The notes under the pieces: generated by a model
What the model was told of the DNA's origin: nothing
What the model saw: the letters and a program-made list of their open reading frames with translations, nothing else
Database searches by the model: none
IMG/VR virus record: IMGVR_UViG_3300046820_000088
Coordinates: 38,424-102,423 of that record
From: a virus
Direction: 5' to 3' (one strand)
Length of the DNA: 64,000 nucleotides
Part shown: one piece after another, positions 53,997 to 63,662 of the stretch
Position numbering within the stretch: the first letter of the stretch is position 1
Layout: each line of letters opens with the position of its first letter
Position numbers and translations under genes: made by a program

Positions 53997-56900
53997 TATG
54001 CTCTTCCTACGGCAACTTCGATTGTGCCAATATGATCTGAATCAAAGTTTGATAAAGATTTACCTATGATAGTTCCTGCTTTAACATCTCCTTTGGCAGC
54101 AACAGCTACACCAGGAATATTGGAAGTTACCAACAGATCTCCCTTACTAACTTTTCCTACTACCTTACAAGGTACTCGACCCTGTAAAGCAATACATGCT
54201 CTAGTTCCTTCGCAGCCGCTGTTCATAACATATGCAGGATCTGTAGTAACAACACCTGCTACTCTTGAATCACCATATGTATTTCCTGTTGTAACTTCTT
54301 CAGAACCACCAAATACCAACACGGTACCTGGTGCATAGTCCTTGTCTGCCTTGTAGTACTCTGCCAAGTCGGCATAAGTTGCTTGCAATCTACTACCAGC
54401 TGATAGACCCCAGTTTCCTGTAATAGTTCCCGCTGTACTAGTACCACCAGTAGTCAGTGCAGTAACTTGAATACTTGATGCTGTGATAGGAGAATAACCA
54501 ACGCCGTTCTGCGGACGGAAGATATGTCCTTCGTTATCATAATAGTTACGTTTGTCTGATGATAGACTTCCGTCGCCTAGTAAGATAGCTGCCTGCCCGG
54601 AATAACCGTAAAGCTGCATAACACCACCACCACCGGAGGTTGTTGTATCTGCAAATAGTTTAGTATCTAGTTTAAACTGCTCACCGGTAATAACACGACC
54701 TGCAAAGTCGCCGTTGCTGTCTCTCTTGACTAGCGTACTGACAGTGTTAGTTGAAGATTCTTCAACCATTTCATAACTGTCGCCAATACCGTTTCCGGTA
54801 TCACCTGCAGATGTCAACGAGTTCTTTCTGCGTAGATAACCTGTTGTAGTATAGTTGGACTTCTTGATTGCAAGACCTTCGTTAACAACAGTTGCAAACG
54901 TTACACTAGTTACGTTAGCTGTACTAGCAGATGAGTTACCTAATACAGTATCTGCACCTAGTTGAGGCAATGCACTTAGTGGAGTTCCATTATCTTTTAA
55001 TGTTACCCAACCGTTAGTAACTGTAAACTCTGCACTGTCAAAACTTGCTAGTCCTCTGTCAGCTTGTGTAATACCGGTAGCATTTGCTCTAGTACTTGCT
55101 GCTGTCATGTTTAGCTTACTTTGAGCAATTGCAGCAGCGGAGTTAATATCTGCATCAATAATTGTGTTTGGAACAATCTGAGCATCTATTGTATGCGCTG
55201 TACTGTCAATGCTTAGACTAATATCACCTACTACTGTAGAGTTTTGAATATTGTTACCGGCACCGGTAAATGTTACCAAGTCTGCAGATTGTATGTTTCC
55301 AAAATCTGAATCTTGGAAGTTAGCCCATGTTAAACTTCTTAGGTTTACTGCATCCTGTGCATCGACTGGATCACTTACATTTATAACTCTATTGTTATCT
55401 AGGTTCAACGCTCCCTTCATAGCCAGTTGACCATCAAGGGCCATGTAGCCGCCTGTGATTGAAGGTATTAAACTTTCTGCCGGAACAATAGAACCAGTAT
55501 GACTTAGGCCCAACCTACGTTCGATATAGGTTCTTGCTGCATTTTCTGTTGGTACTGTATCTGTTGCGTTGTCAGAGAATGCAGAGTCTGTTGAGAACTC
55601 AGCAATCGGAACACCACGTTTGAAACCAATACCGTCTAGGTTACTTAAGGCAATAGCTGCGGAGAATGTTACTCGACCAGTACCTTGGTCAACACGGAAA
55701 TATGGACCAACGTTGAAGTTACCAAACTGGTCAGTAGTTACATAGAAGCATCGTCCTACTCCGCGTTCTTCGGTTTCGGCAGCAGCATTAAGCGCATTGA
55801 CCGCGGCACCGTAGATTTCGTTCGGATAGTTGGTATCGGCATAAGAACCAGTACCGATTTCTAGCAAGTCATGGCCTGTAACACGAGTTAAAGAAATACG
55901 AATTGTAAGAGTTCCTGGCTCGTCTTTAGGTACCGCTGATTTTAAAGTTGGCATAGAGTTGTATAGCACAACACTGTCTACTAACGCAGGATTAAGCGTT
56001 AGCATTGAATACGGTTGTCCAGTTACAGATTCGTTATCATATGCAACAACTTCATATTCCTCACCAATCCAAACTAACTTACTTCCTAAGATCCTTGCCT
56101 CTTCGTCGGGCCCAACAGGAACCACAGCAAACTGATTGTCTCCAGCATTTCCAATAACCTTACCTATAGTATGAACTCCGCTTTGTGTTCCTGTAGTCTC
56201 AATAGGCGACCCGCCGACTGATGCTGTAACCCTAAATGTGCTACCGGATAGAATTGCCTCAACAAAATACATTCTGGTAACAGTTAATCCAGAAGGCAGA
56301 CTTCCAGTAGTCTCGAATCTGACAACATCATTAACACTTAACCCGTGACTTGCTTTGGTAACAACAGCAGGGTTGGCAATAGAAATAGTACAGGTACCTG
56401 AAGATTCGTATGGCTGAGTTGGCCATACTGTTAGATCTACATAATTGTAGTTTTCTCTTAGTGTTGTTCTTGCTAATCCTTCTACAGTGTATGAATGAAC
56501 TCCACTCTGTGAACCAGAAGTTGCAATAGCAAGCCCGCCCTTAGTAGATCCTATTTGGAAACTATTTTCAGTCCAGTTGTCTGCCAATACATAATAAATG
56601 TCAGAAGTACTTACCCCCGTAGGCAAGCTACCGGTAGTTGCAAATGAGATTTGATACCCTGGTTGAAGTCCGTGTCCTACTTTGGATACCACCGCCGGAT
56701 CAGCAATACTGATGGTAAATGTTCTAGCACCTTCTGGGTCGTTATATGCTTCAAACTGTAGAATACGATAAACGTCCGGACTTTCTCTTAAGACCAAACC
56801 AGTTGATGGTCTTGTAGCAACTTCAACAACATCACCGGTTAAGACTGTTTGAGAATTTTGTCTGATTGTTAGTTTAGTACCGTCAGGTATCACATCAAAC

Positions 56901-59900
56901 AATCCATCAACGCCGGCACCTTCAGATGCTGACAAGTTTAGTTTAGCAACACCAGCAGGTAGATCGTCAGTGCTTACAGATGTGATAGGATATCTATAGA
57001 TTGCATATCCGTGATCGACTTCGAGTTCTCCGTTGTTTAATGGAGCATAGGTATAGTTGGTTACATAAAGTTGTAGTCCGCCGGCAACGTTGGTATATGT
57101 ACCACCATCGTTATAACATTCGGCACCCTGCGCTAGATCGTAGTATAGTGTAACAGGAGTTGGAATCTCTAACGGGTCAGCTCCCTCGGCAACTAGAGCA
57201 TAAACACCGTGTGCTGATGAGCTAGCAACAGAACGAATCTGTCCGCCGTTTAACGAATACATTGAAATATAGCAGTAGTATGAGAACATACTAACAGCTT
57301 CGCATAATCCGCCGTTTGTAACAATAACACCATAACCCATGTCGTTAATCTGTGTGTAGTCGTTACCTAACATAGATCTGTTACCAGGCATCAATACTTC
57401 ATATATGTTGGCATTGTCTTCAACAAATGCAATAGTTCCAGATTGTATTGCAGACTTCTCAGTGTCAAGAATATCTTTAGCAGACTTCAGTGTTGCTGAA
57501 TATGCATAAGCATCAAGATCTGGATATACTGCTGTAGGAATAGACCCAGTGCCTCCAGTAATAACACTGGAAATCACAGTCATCAAATTGCTAATAATTG
57601 TGGCTTCAGCGGAACTGGCTGCTGTACCTGTTACTCTAGGAGTTGAACTGTAAGTAGATGCTGGTGCAAGATTTTGCACAACACGTTGCGCTAGATAACT
57701 GGCATAGTTTACCGCAGCAGCAGTTTCTTCTTCCTGACCAGCGGCGAGTTGTAGTTCTTCGGCAGATCCTACACCATCATAGTATTTTAATGCAGCGTCT
57801 CTAGTTTGACTGTTACCACCGTATAACAAGTCGTAGATTACGGCTTCGATAATGTAACCAACATCGCGAGCACATCTTACAGAGTCGTATGTAAACAGTG
57901 TAGAAAATGGAGCAATATTTCCAGCAATCTGTGCGTTCATCCAGCCAATAGTCTCATCTTTAATAAATGCGATATTACTGAATAATAAAGACTTAGCATT
58001 AGCTACGTTTGTAGAAACTCCAGTAGGGTTTGTAAATGTTAACGAAGGAGCAAAGGTTGCTCCATTCTGAACAACGTTAGCAATACTGGTCTTGCTAGTT
58101 TGAACAACTAACTGTGCAGAACTGTAACCGTCCAACAATCCGCTGGCAATGTCGTGTGCTTCTTCGATAGCAGCAACAGTTAAGGTCAACTGATCGTTAA
58201 TAACTACCGCAGCATTGGCCTGTCTATAGGTCAATCCTGCTTTGCGGGCATTGTAGTTTGTGCCCAACACCATGTCGTATCCTAGACCGTCGATAATGTA
58301 ACCTACGTCTCTAGAACAGATATCTGGATCATATGTAAACAGATCAAAAGTCCAAGGTGTTGTCTCGTCTAGAATAAACGATGCTGTCGATCCTGAGGTA
58401 TTAAATGTCCAATCTCTAATGTAGTTAATACGATAGATGTTGTCATTAACAATAAAGCTACATGGTACGTTAGGCATTCTCTTTAGGCCGCCAACACGTA
58501 GGAATGTATTTGAATCTTTACTTAGGATTTCAAACTTTAAGTTACCGGTAAAACCGTCAATGAACTGACCACCGGCAAACGTGTGAACACCTGTACTCTT
58601 AGTAAAGCTCGCACACTCTTGAGCATACGGAGATTTAGCAAGGATTTGGCCTTCTGGGTCAAGTACCATACCAAAACCACCATGGCCTTGGAAAGTTAGT
58701 GCTTGGAAACGAACAGCATCGTTACACAAGAACATGTCCATCTGATCGTTATCTTTTGGATAGTTAACGCTACCGGAGCCATCAATTACATCAATCAGCG
58801 CATCAATCAATGCACCAACAACACCTCTTGGTTCTGTTACAGTACCGCCACTTGCATAAACTCCGAAGTCGCTACTGTCGATTTGATCAGATCTATCAGC
58901 TAGTTCATGAATAGTAAACGATGTTGATGTTAGTACTGTAACATAATAGTCGTTACCATTTATTTCAGTAGTACCATTTATACCGCCGATAACAACTTGA
59001 TCGCCGTTTGATAATCCATGGTCTGTAGATGTTGTAACAACAATAGGATCAGCATTTGATACATTAGTAATATTGATACTGGTTCCAACAGCTCCTACTT
59101 CGGCAATATATGCACCGTCAACAATCTGTGGAAGTATACCGCCGTACAGTTCTGTTACTTGAATATTCTTGATGACTAGCTGTGCTAGAGTATTGATTCT
59201 TCTTATAGCAGCAGTTGTTTCGGAAAGCTGAGTTGTAATGGCTAGTCGTCCGCTAGCATTACCGTAATACTTTAAACCTGCTGATACAGTTCTATTGCTT
59301 CCACCCCACTTTAAGTCGAAGATCATAGAATCTAAAATCAATCCTACATCTCTTTCGCATAGTGAAGAATCGTATTGGAAAGCACTAGTATATGGAGCAA
59401 TGTTATTTGCAATCTGATGATTGATCCAACCAATGACCTGTTGTTGAATGAACTGTCTGTTCAATCTTAACAGTTCGGCAGCAGATCTGTAATATCCCTT
59501 GTTGTTTACTAATGGATATACAGGTGCAGTTGAATCGGTCAGATAATGATAACCGTAGAGTTGAGTTGCAACAGTTAAACCGTTGATTTCTGGTTCTCTT
59601 CTGAAATAGGTAAACGCCCAAGGGCTTGAACTTACGCCCGGCTTTGGACGAATAATACAGCGTCTAAACTCGTTACCAACAATAGAAACGTTTTGTGGCA
59701 CACGTAGCGGTAAGTTTTCTTCATAGATACCACTTTCTACAAGAATTGTTATCTGGGTAGTCTTTGTAAAGTCACCATAAGAGATTGTTTCTCCTAGTTC
59801 AAATGTCCCGTATAAAATGTCAACGTCAAATATTTCATTGCCTAGACTGTCTAGTTCGCCGGAGTGAGATAAGATTTGTGCAAGAGCTCCGGAATTTTCA

Positions 59901-61384
59901 CCTCGAAGATATAGACCTTCTCTAATATCTCTTCCTCTGATAGCAGTAGGAGTTCCTGTAGTTACATCGCCTGTAAAGTCTGTTCTGTAACCGTCCGTTT
60001 TGATCAAGAAGCGAGGCAAGTTAACAACAACGTTTGGAAGATTAGTAAAGCCACTACCACCGTCGGTGATTGTAATACTTTGAATAACACCTCCGATAAC
60101 GTCAGCAGTACCGAACGCACCACTACCGCCTCCTCCTTCGATACGTACAGACACCAGTCCATACCCGCTACCGCCATCTAATACCTGTGCATTGTTTACT
60201 CTGTAGGTAACATTAAATGTAGCACCTGCCCCAAAGTCGCTATCAGATACAGTTGCAACAGATGCACTGCCGGGTAAGGCCGTATAAACACCAGAACTTA
60301 GTTGCCTAAAGGAAATAACAGGACCCTTAGAAGTCCCCGGTAATGCACCAACGGACAGAACTTCGTATCTAGCAGGCTCGCTAAATGTTCCACCGCTTAG
60401 TGTAATGATGTCACCGACACTGTAGTTTGTACCAGGAGCAGAAAGACTGATAGTATTAACACTCATCAATACCTGACCGCTAAATCCTGCACCGGAACTC
60501 GGAGCAACATCGATATCTTGTAGTTCGCAGAAACCAACTCCGTTGTTGTAGGTTAATACCTTTTTATATGGTCCTATTTCTTTTCTTGATTCTAAAACAA
60601 TCTCTTCAGCTCTTTTTAGAGCAGCTTCCAACGATCTGTAAGCATAGGCCAATGCTCGACCTTGTAATGCTATGCTAACACCTACTCGGTCATCTTCACC
60701 GGATGTTGCAACATATAAGTTAACTGTGCTACCGAACGCAGAGTTATCAACATATCGTTTTGTGGCGGCAATCATTCCTCCGTAGACTTCGTCGTCGTCG
60801 GGTACAGGATCTCTAGCTAAGATCAAGGGCCCGGTCATTGTACCAAATGCACTGTTAGTAGTTCCAGTTGCTGGGTCAATGGCGTTTACACCGGCTCTAG
60901 CAAGTTTAGAATCTGCGTATGCTTTGTTAACAGCTTCATGTGAATATATTGGTTCTAACGGTGCTCCGCTAGTTCCTAAATCTAAAATACGATATTGATT
61001 ACCACCGGATTTTGCACTTAGATTTCCGCCAAGTTGCGGGCTAGGATCTCCCGATATTTCGGAAAATTCTGAGTTGATTAAGATTTCATTTTCGTTAGAA
61101 GTAAAATCTAACGAAACACCTGTGCCTGCTCTAAGGTGTTTAAACTGTATTCCAGATTCTGTACTGTTAATAGTTAATACAGGAGTGGCTCCTGTTTCTG
61201 GATCATTTTGTCCAACATAAGATAGTGGAGTATCGTCTAGACCGATGAATGTTAGTTTTTCACCTAGTCCTAACGAACTGTATAACTCTCTGAAGTTATC
61301 GTTTACTTTTCTAAACGAGTCACGAATACTATCTCCGGTACCGTCATTACCAACGGTACCAATGTCTATTACTTTTCTTGCCAT
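53996..61384 (-). CDS. Giant tail-fibre/spike protein (2462 aa)
   Basis: The largest gene. N-terminal shared module (VGNDGTGDSIRDSFRKVNDN, FRELYSSL). Three copies of a YDxxxCxRDVGxIIDxxxYD block (near residues 680, 1060, 1170), pectin-lyase-like parts with VSIVGNEFRRCIIRPKPG and NDYTQINDMGYGVIVTNGG, and three HGL-x-GD-type segments followed in two cases by TTGSLPxG. C-terminal part ADLAEYYKADKDYAPGTVL and VAVGRA resembles the end of cyanophage fibre or autoprotease-like domains. It would bind the host or act on surface glycans. The promoter and ATATATTATG lie upstream. Confidence 0.75.
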   Translation of the reverse strand: MARKVIDIGTVGNDGTGDSIRDSFRKVNDNFRELYSSLGLGEKLTFIGLDDTPLSYVGQNDPETGATPVLTINSTESGIQFKHLRAGTGVSLDFTSNENEILINSEFSEISGDPSPQLGGNLSAKSGGNQYRILDLGTSGAPLEPIYSHEAVNKAYADSKLARAGVNAIDPATGTTNSAFGTMTGPLILARDPVPDDDEVYGGMIAATKRYVDNSAFGSTVNLYVATSGEDDRVGVSIALQGRALAYAYRSLEAALKRAEEIVLESRKEIGPYKKVLTYNNGVGFCELQDIDVAPSSGAGFSGQVLMSVNTISLSAPGTNYSVGDIITLSGGTFSEPARYEVLSVGALPGTSKGPVISFRQLSSGVYTALPGSASVATVSDSDFGAGATFNVTYRVNNAQVLDGGSGYGLVSVRIEGGGGSGAFGTADVIGGVIQSITITDGGSGFTNLPNVVVNLPRFLIKTDGYRTDFTGDVTTGTPTAIRGRDIREGLYLRGENSGALAQILSHSGELDSLGNEIFDVDILYGTFELGETISYGDFTKTTQITILVESGIYEENLPLRVPQNVSIVGNEFRRCIIRPKPGVSSSPWAFTYFRREPEINGLTVATQLYGYHYLTDSTAPVYPLVNNKGYYRSAAELLRLNRQFIQQQVIGWINHQIANNIAPYTSAFQYDSSLCERDVGLILDSMIFDLKWGGSNRTVSAGLKYYGNASGRLAITTQLSETTAAIRRINTLAQLVIKNIQVTELYGGILPQIVDGAYIAEVGAVGTSINITNVSNADPIVVTTSTDHGLSNGDQVVIGGINGTTEINGNDYYVTVLTSTSFTIHELADRSDQIDSSDFGVYASGGTVTEPRGVVGALIDALIDVIDGSGSVNYPKDNDQMDMFLCNDAVRFQALTFQGHGGFGMVLDPEGQILAKSPYAQECASFTKSTGVHTFAGGQFIDGFTGNLKFEILSKDSNTFLRVGGLKRMPNVPCSFIVNDNIYRINYIRDWTFNTSGSTASFILDETTPWTFDLFTYDPDICSRDVGYIIDGLGYDMVLGTNYNARKAGLTYRQANAAVVINDQLTLTVAAIEEAHDIASGLLDGYSSAQLVVQTSKTSIANVVQNGATFAPSLTFTNPTGVSTNVANAKSLLFSNIAFIKDETIGWMNAQIAGNIAPFSTLFTYDSVRCARDVGYIIEAVIYDLLYGGNSQTRDAALKYYDGVGSAEELQLAAGQEEETAAAVNYASYLAQRVVQNLAPASTYSSTPRVTGTAASSAEATIISNLMTVISSVITGGTGSIPTAVYPDLDAYAYSATLKSAKDILDTEKSAIQSGTIAFVEDNANIYEVLMPGNRSMLGNDYTQINDMGYGVIVTNGGLCEAVSMFSYYCYISMYSLNGGQIRSVASSSAHGVYALVAEGADPLEIPTPVTLYYDLAQGAECYNDGGTYTNVAGGLQLYVTNYTYAPLNNGELEVDHGYAIYRYPITSVSTDDLPAGVAKLNLSASEGAGVDGLFDVIPDGTKLTIRQNSQTVLTGDVVEVATRPSTGLVLRESPDVYRILQFEAYNDPEGARTFTISIADPAVVSKVGHGLQPGYQISFATTGSLPTGVSTSDIYYVLADNWTENSFQIGSTKGGLAIATSGSQSGVHSYTVEGLARTTLRENYNYVDLTVWPTQPYESSGTCTISIANPAVVTKASHGLSVNDVVRFETTGSLPSGLTVTRMYFVEAILSGSTFRVTASVGGSPIETTGTQSGVHTIGKVIGNAGDNQFAVVPVGPDEEARILGSKLVWIGEEYEVVAYDNESVTGQPYSMLTLNPALVDSVVLYNSMPTLKSAVPKDEPGTLTIRISLTRVTGHDLLEIGTGSYADTNYPNEIYGAAVNALNAAAETEERGVGRCFYVTTDQFGNFNVGPYFRVDQGTGRVTFSAAIALSNLDGIGFKRGVPIAEFSTDSAFSDNATDTVPTENAARTYIERRLGLSHTGSIVPAESLIPSITGGYMALDGQLAMKGALNLDNNRVINVSDPVDAQDAVNLRSLTWANFQDSDFGNIQSADLVTFTGAGNNIQNSTVVGDISLSIDSTAHTIDAQIVPNTIIDADINSAAAIAQSKLNMTAASTRANATGITQADRGLASFDSAEFTVTNGWVTLKDNGTPLSALPQLGADTVLGNSSASTANVTSVTFATVVNEGLAIKKSNYTTTGYLRRKNSLTSAGDTGNGIGDSYEMVEESSTNTVSTLVKRDSNGDFAGRVITGEQFKLDTKLFADTTTSGGGGVMQLYGYSGQAAILLGDGSLSSDKRNYYDNEGHIFRPQNGVGYSPITASSIQVTALTTGGTSTAGTITGNWGLSAGSRLQATYADLAEYYKADKDYAPGTVLVFGGSEEVTTGNTYGDSRVAGVVTTDPAYVMNSGCEGTRACIALQGRVPCKVVGKVSKGDLLVTSNIPGVAVAAKGDVKAGTIIGKSLSNFDSDHIGTIEVAVGRA

Positions 61385-61442
61385 AATATATCCTGGTTAA
61401 ATGGATTGCTCGAGTATTTACCTTAAAATTTTATAAGCCTAA

Positions 61443-61450
61443 TGTAAATA
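61443..61450 (+). promoter_or_regulatory. Late-type octamer positioned at the start codon
   Basis: TGTAAATA, then the five bases AACGT, then ATG at 61456. By the T4 rule +1 is the A of the ATG. The gene has no ribosome site, so this gives a leaderless transcript if the octamer is used. Confidence 0.5.
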
Positions 61451-61455
61451 AACGT

Positions 61456-61743
61456 ATGTTCTTAAAAACAGAAATAGAGCAGTCAGAGTATACCCGTACC
61501 AGCAAAAACAACTTACAGCACACTTATAAGCGTTCTAAGACGGTGGCTGTGTTTCGTTGTGACAACTGTGATGCAGAGTTTAGGCGAGAGTTAAAGAAAG
61601 TACATCGTAAGAGATTGAGCAATAACTATTTTCATGTTTGCTCAAACTGTGATGCAAAGAGATTTGCCCAACGTAAGGGTGTTGAGCGGAAGCAGATATG
61701 GGATTTACCCGCTAGTGTTACTCTTCCTGTGGGGAAGTATTAA
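61456..61743 (+). CDS. Zinc-ribbon-type protein (95 aa)
   Basis: FRCDNCDAEF and HVCSNCDAKR form a CxxC...CxxC zinc site; the flanks are basic (YKRSKTVAVF, KKVHRKRLSNN). A DNA- or RNA-binding regulator is plausible. It has no ribosome site before ATG but a TGTAAATA octamer. It converges on the ACP gene with a 26-nt overlap. Confidence 0.7.
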   Translation: MFLKTEIEQSEYTRTSKNNLQHTYKRSKTVAVFRCDNCDAEFRRELKKVHRKRLSNNYFHVCSNCDAKRFAQRKGVERKQIWDLPASVTLPVGKY

Positions 61744-61966
61744 GAAGCTTAGTTAAACTATCAATAGCGTCTTGTACCGTTTTGATCTGTTCTGTATCAG
61801 AATCAGGAATCACAACATTAAATCGGTCTTCTATTGCTAGTACGATTTCAACAGTGTCTAAACTGTCTGCACCGAGGTGTGCAAACTTTTGAACATTGTT
61901 TATTCTTTCTACTTGTGTGTATAACTTTTCTGCAATAATTTTTTTGATTTCGAACTCGATATCCAT
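61718..61966 (-). CDS. acpP: Acyl carrier protein
   Basis: 82 aa. Central GADSLDTVEIVLAIEDRF, with Ser35 in DSL, is the phosphopantetheine attachment site of ACP; helices and length match. ACP carries acyl chains in fatty-acid synthesis and acylation. It stands divergent to the 88-aa gene and convergent to the zinc-ribbon gene. A phage copy may redirect host lipid or lipid-A metabolism, or assist acylation of a phage product; no other lipid gene is visible. Confidence 0.88.
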   Translation of the reverse strand: MDIEFEIKKIIAEKLYTQVERINNVQKFAHLGADSLDTVEIVLAIEDRFNVVIPDSDTEQIKTVQDAIDSLTKLLNTSPQEE

Positions 61967-61984
61967 ATTTTACTCTAGGTTAAT

Positions 61985-62112
61985 GTAGGGAACCTACTGT
62001 AGGAAACCTACACTGTATGTATTCCTATAAACAGCATAGAGTTTTAAGTCTGATTTGACTCATAATATACCTATATTACTATTTCTGAGTTAAATAAATC
62101 ACAAGGAGGAAT
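61985..62112. promoter_or_regulatory. Divergent control region with tandem short hairpins
   Basis: Two successive hairpins, GTAGG-GAA-CCTAC (61985-61997) and TGTAGG-AAA-CCTACA (61998-62012), lie before the ACP gene. Toward the plus strand, TTGACT (62055-62060), 16 bases and TACTAT (62077-62082) give a weak sigma-70-like promoter and GTTAAATA (62089-62096) a late octamer, followed by AAGGAGG before ATG 62117. Confidence 0.5.
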
Positions 62113-62116
62113 CCAC

Positions 62117-62383
62117 ATGTTAGGATTTTTAAAGAAACTATTTGGCGGTACACCAGCAGAAAAAACTGCGGAAGCCCCATATAAAGTAGAGGCACCAGTT
62201 GTTGAAGTCAAGCCAGTCGTTGAGTCTGCGCCCGAAGTTGCCCCAGTTGAAGCTAAAGCACCCGAAGCAAAACAACCAGCGCCAAAGAAACGACAGTATG
62301 CTAAAAAGCCTGCTGCTGAGAAGAAACCAGCCGCCGCTAAAAAGCCAGCCGGTCGTAAGCCAAAAGCAAAACCAGCAGTTTAA
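62117..62383 (+). CDS. Lys/Ala/Pro-rich histone-like protein (88 aa)
   Basis: Begins MLGFLKKLFGGTP, an amphipathic helix, then Pro/Val/Glu-rich linker and a KKPAAEKKPAAAKKP-type tail, like the C-terminal domain of histone H1 or AlgP-type proteins. It could bind DNA by charge, for genome or transcription control. An AAGGAGG site and a strong terminator show it is expressed on its own. Confidence 0.72.
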   Translation: MLGFLKKLFGGTPAEKTAEAPYKVEAPVVEVKPVVESAPEVAPVEAKAPEAKQPAPKKRQYAKKPAAEKKPAAAKKPAGRKPKAKPAV

Positions 62384-62396
62384 TGTTGGTCGTAAG

Positions 62397-62423
62397 AAAG
62401 CGGGCCCGGCCCGCTTTTCTTTT
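62397..62423 (+). terminator. Terminator after the histone-like gene
   Basis: AAAGCGGGC (62397-62405) pairs with GCCCGCTTT (62109+300: 62409-62417), 9 bp with a 3-base loop, then TCTTTT. It also sits just past the end of the convergent uvsE and may serve both. Confidence 0.85.
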
Positions 62424-62434
62424 GGCTAAACTGT

Positions 62435-63454
62435 TTAAATAGTTTTCGAGTACTCGTAAAGAGCAGAACTAGCCAAGTTCTTGGCCTTACTCTCACACAT
62501 GATATCGAACTGATCTCGGAATCCCAGCGCCCATTTATTAACCTCATTATTCCAGTAGAAGTCTGAGTGTGCCCGCATCTTTTGTTTTTTGTAGCCTGCT
62601 GTAATCAAGCTGTCGCGGCATGGAAGAGTATTAGGGCAATGACCAACAAGGCAATCTTCACGTGAAACACTGTAATGTAGAGTAGGGCGAAGACCGCGCC
62701 AAGAATCAACAACCCGCTGAACCCGCTCGCTGGATGGCACCAAGTATTCGCCTTCTCGCACCCAATGATGATGTATATCCAAAACAATTGGAAGCAGATT
62801 AGATAAAGTAAGGCAATCGTCGAGTCCCCAAGCATTTTCTTCGTTCTCGATAGTAATACAGTTACGTGCTTCGGGGCTTAACCGTTGATAGGCCTTGCGG
62901 ATACCGTCTGGACCTTGCTGACCTGAAATGTGTACATTGATTTTTAGATCCTGGAATGTTTGACCGTAGCCCATCCACCGGGCCATTGTGGCGTGGTACT
63001 CGAACTCTTCGATGGAACGCTCTACAATACCTGGATTAGCAGATGCAAGCACAGTAAACTGGCCGGGATGAAAACTAAGGCGAACACTATTCTTGCGAGC
63101 CAGATCTCCCACCTCTCTAAATGCTCTTTCGCAATATGATCGAACATCGGATAGCCCATAAAAGAACCCCCAACGAGGCTCAGTGAAAACAGGAAGTATA
63201 TCGCTACTGAGTCGTACCATTCTAAGATTTTCATCTAATCCGCTTACCTTTTCTACCAGCTTGCGTGTAGATTCGATGTTACCTTTTACTAGGTCCCACA
63301 GCTTTTCTTCTGCAACCTGCTGGCTCTGTCTATTTAACCAGGCAACAGTTGTGCTGCCTGTATTATAGATTTTAGCAGGATCGGTAGCCTTAATACCGTT
63401 CACTTGATCAGGAGTATCGATCCATTTGCAGGCAAAGCCTATGCGTTTATGCAC
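62435..63454 (-). CDS. uvsE: UV damage endonuclease UvsE/UVDE
   Basis: 339 aa from GTG 63454 (AAGG 9 bases upstream, 8-nt overlap with the previous gene); the ATG at 63538 would overlap that gene by 92 nt. TIM-barrel metal residues: SFHPGQF, IENEENAWGL, LDIHHHWV and LHYSVSR; VRLSSDILP and HISGQQG also match. The enzyme nicks DNA 5' of UV photoproducts, so this phage repairs sunlight damage. UvsE is known in other aquatic phages. Confidence 0.9.
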   Translation of the reverse strand: MHKRIGFACKWIDTPDQVNGIKATDPAKIYNTGSTTVAWLNRQSQQVAEEKLWDLVKGNIESTRKLVEKVSGLDENLRMVRLSSDILPVFTEPRWGFFYGLSDVRSYCERAFREVGDLARKNSVRLSFHPGQFTVLASANPGIVERSIEEFEYHATMARWMGYGQTFQDLKINVHISGQQGPDGIRKAYQRLSPEARNCITIENEENAWGLDDCLTLSNLLPIVLDIHHHWVREGEYLVPSSERVQRVVDSWRGLRPTLHYSVSREDCLVGHCPNTLPCRDSLITAGYKKQKMRAHSDFYWNNEVNKWALGFRDQFDIMCESKAKNLASSALYEYSKTI

Positions 63455-63662
63455 TTTTAATAACCTTAAAGATTTTGTAATAAGAATTTTGACATTGTTG
63501 TAGTGCCCATTGTAACTGCTTTGCTGGCATGTCGTCAACTACAAAGTTAATGTCTTTAGTTATATCTAGATGAGAATACATTCTTTTGAACGTTAAGCGA
63601 TTGTGTTCGTCTAGTAAAGACAGTAGACGCTTGATTTCGGTACGCTTCTGTTTTGGGGTCAT
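63447..63662 (-). CDS. Unknown 71-aa protein
   Basis: MTPKQKRTEIKRLLSLLDEHNRLTFKRMYS: helical, basic N-terminal half; C-terminal WALQQCQNSYYKIFKV. Family unknown, commonly seen as a small conserved phage gene, from memory. Overlaps upstream stop by 4 nt and uvsE start by 8 nt. Confidence 0.6.
   Translation of the reverse strand: MTPKQKRTEIKRLLSLLDEHNRLTFKRMYSHLDITKDINFVVDDMPAKQLQWALQQCQNSYYKIFKVIKSA

Noticed and set aside
62605-63234. Other minus-strand frames with membrane-like segments inside uvsE
   Set aside because: They overlap the intact UvsE motifs in another frame; hydrophobic look arises from frame shift.
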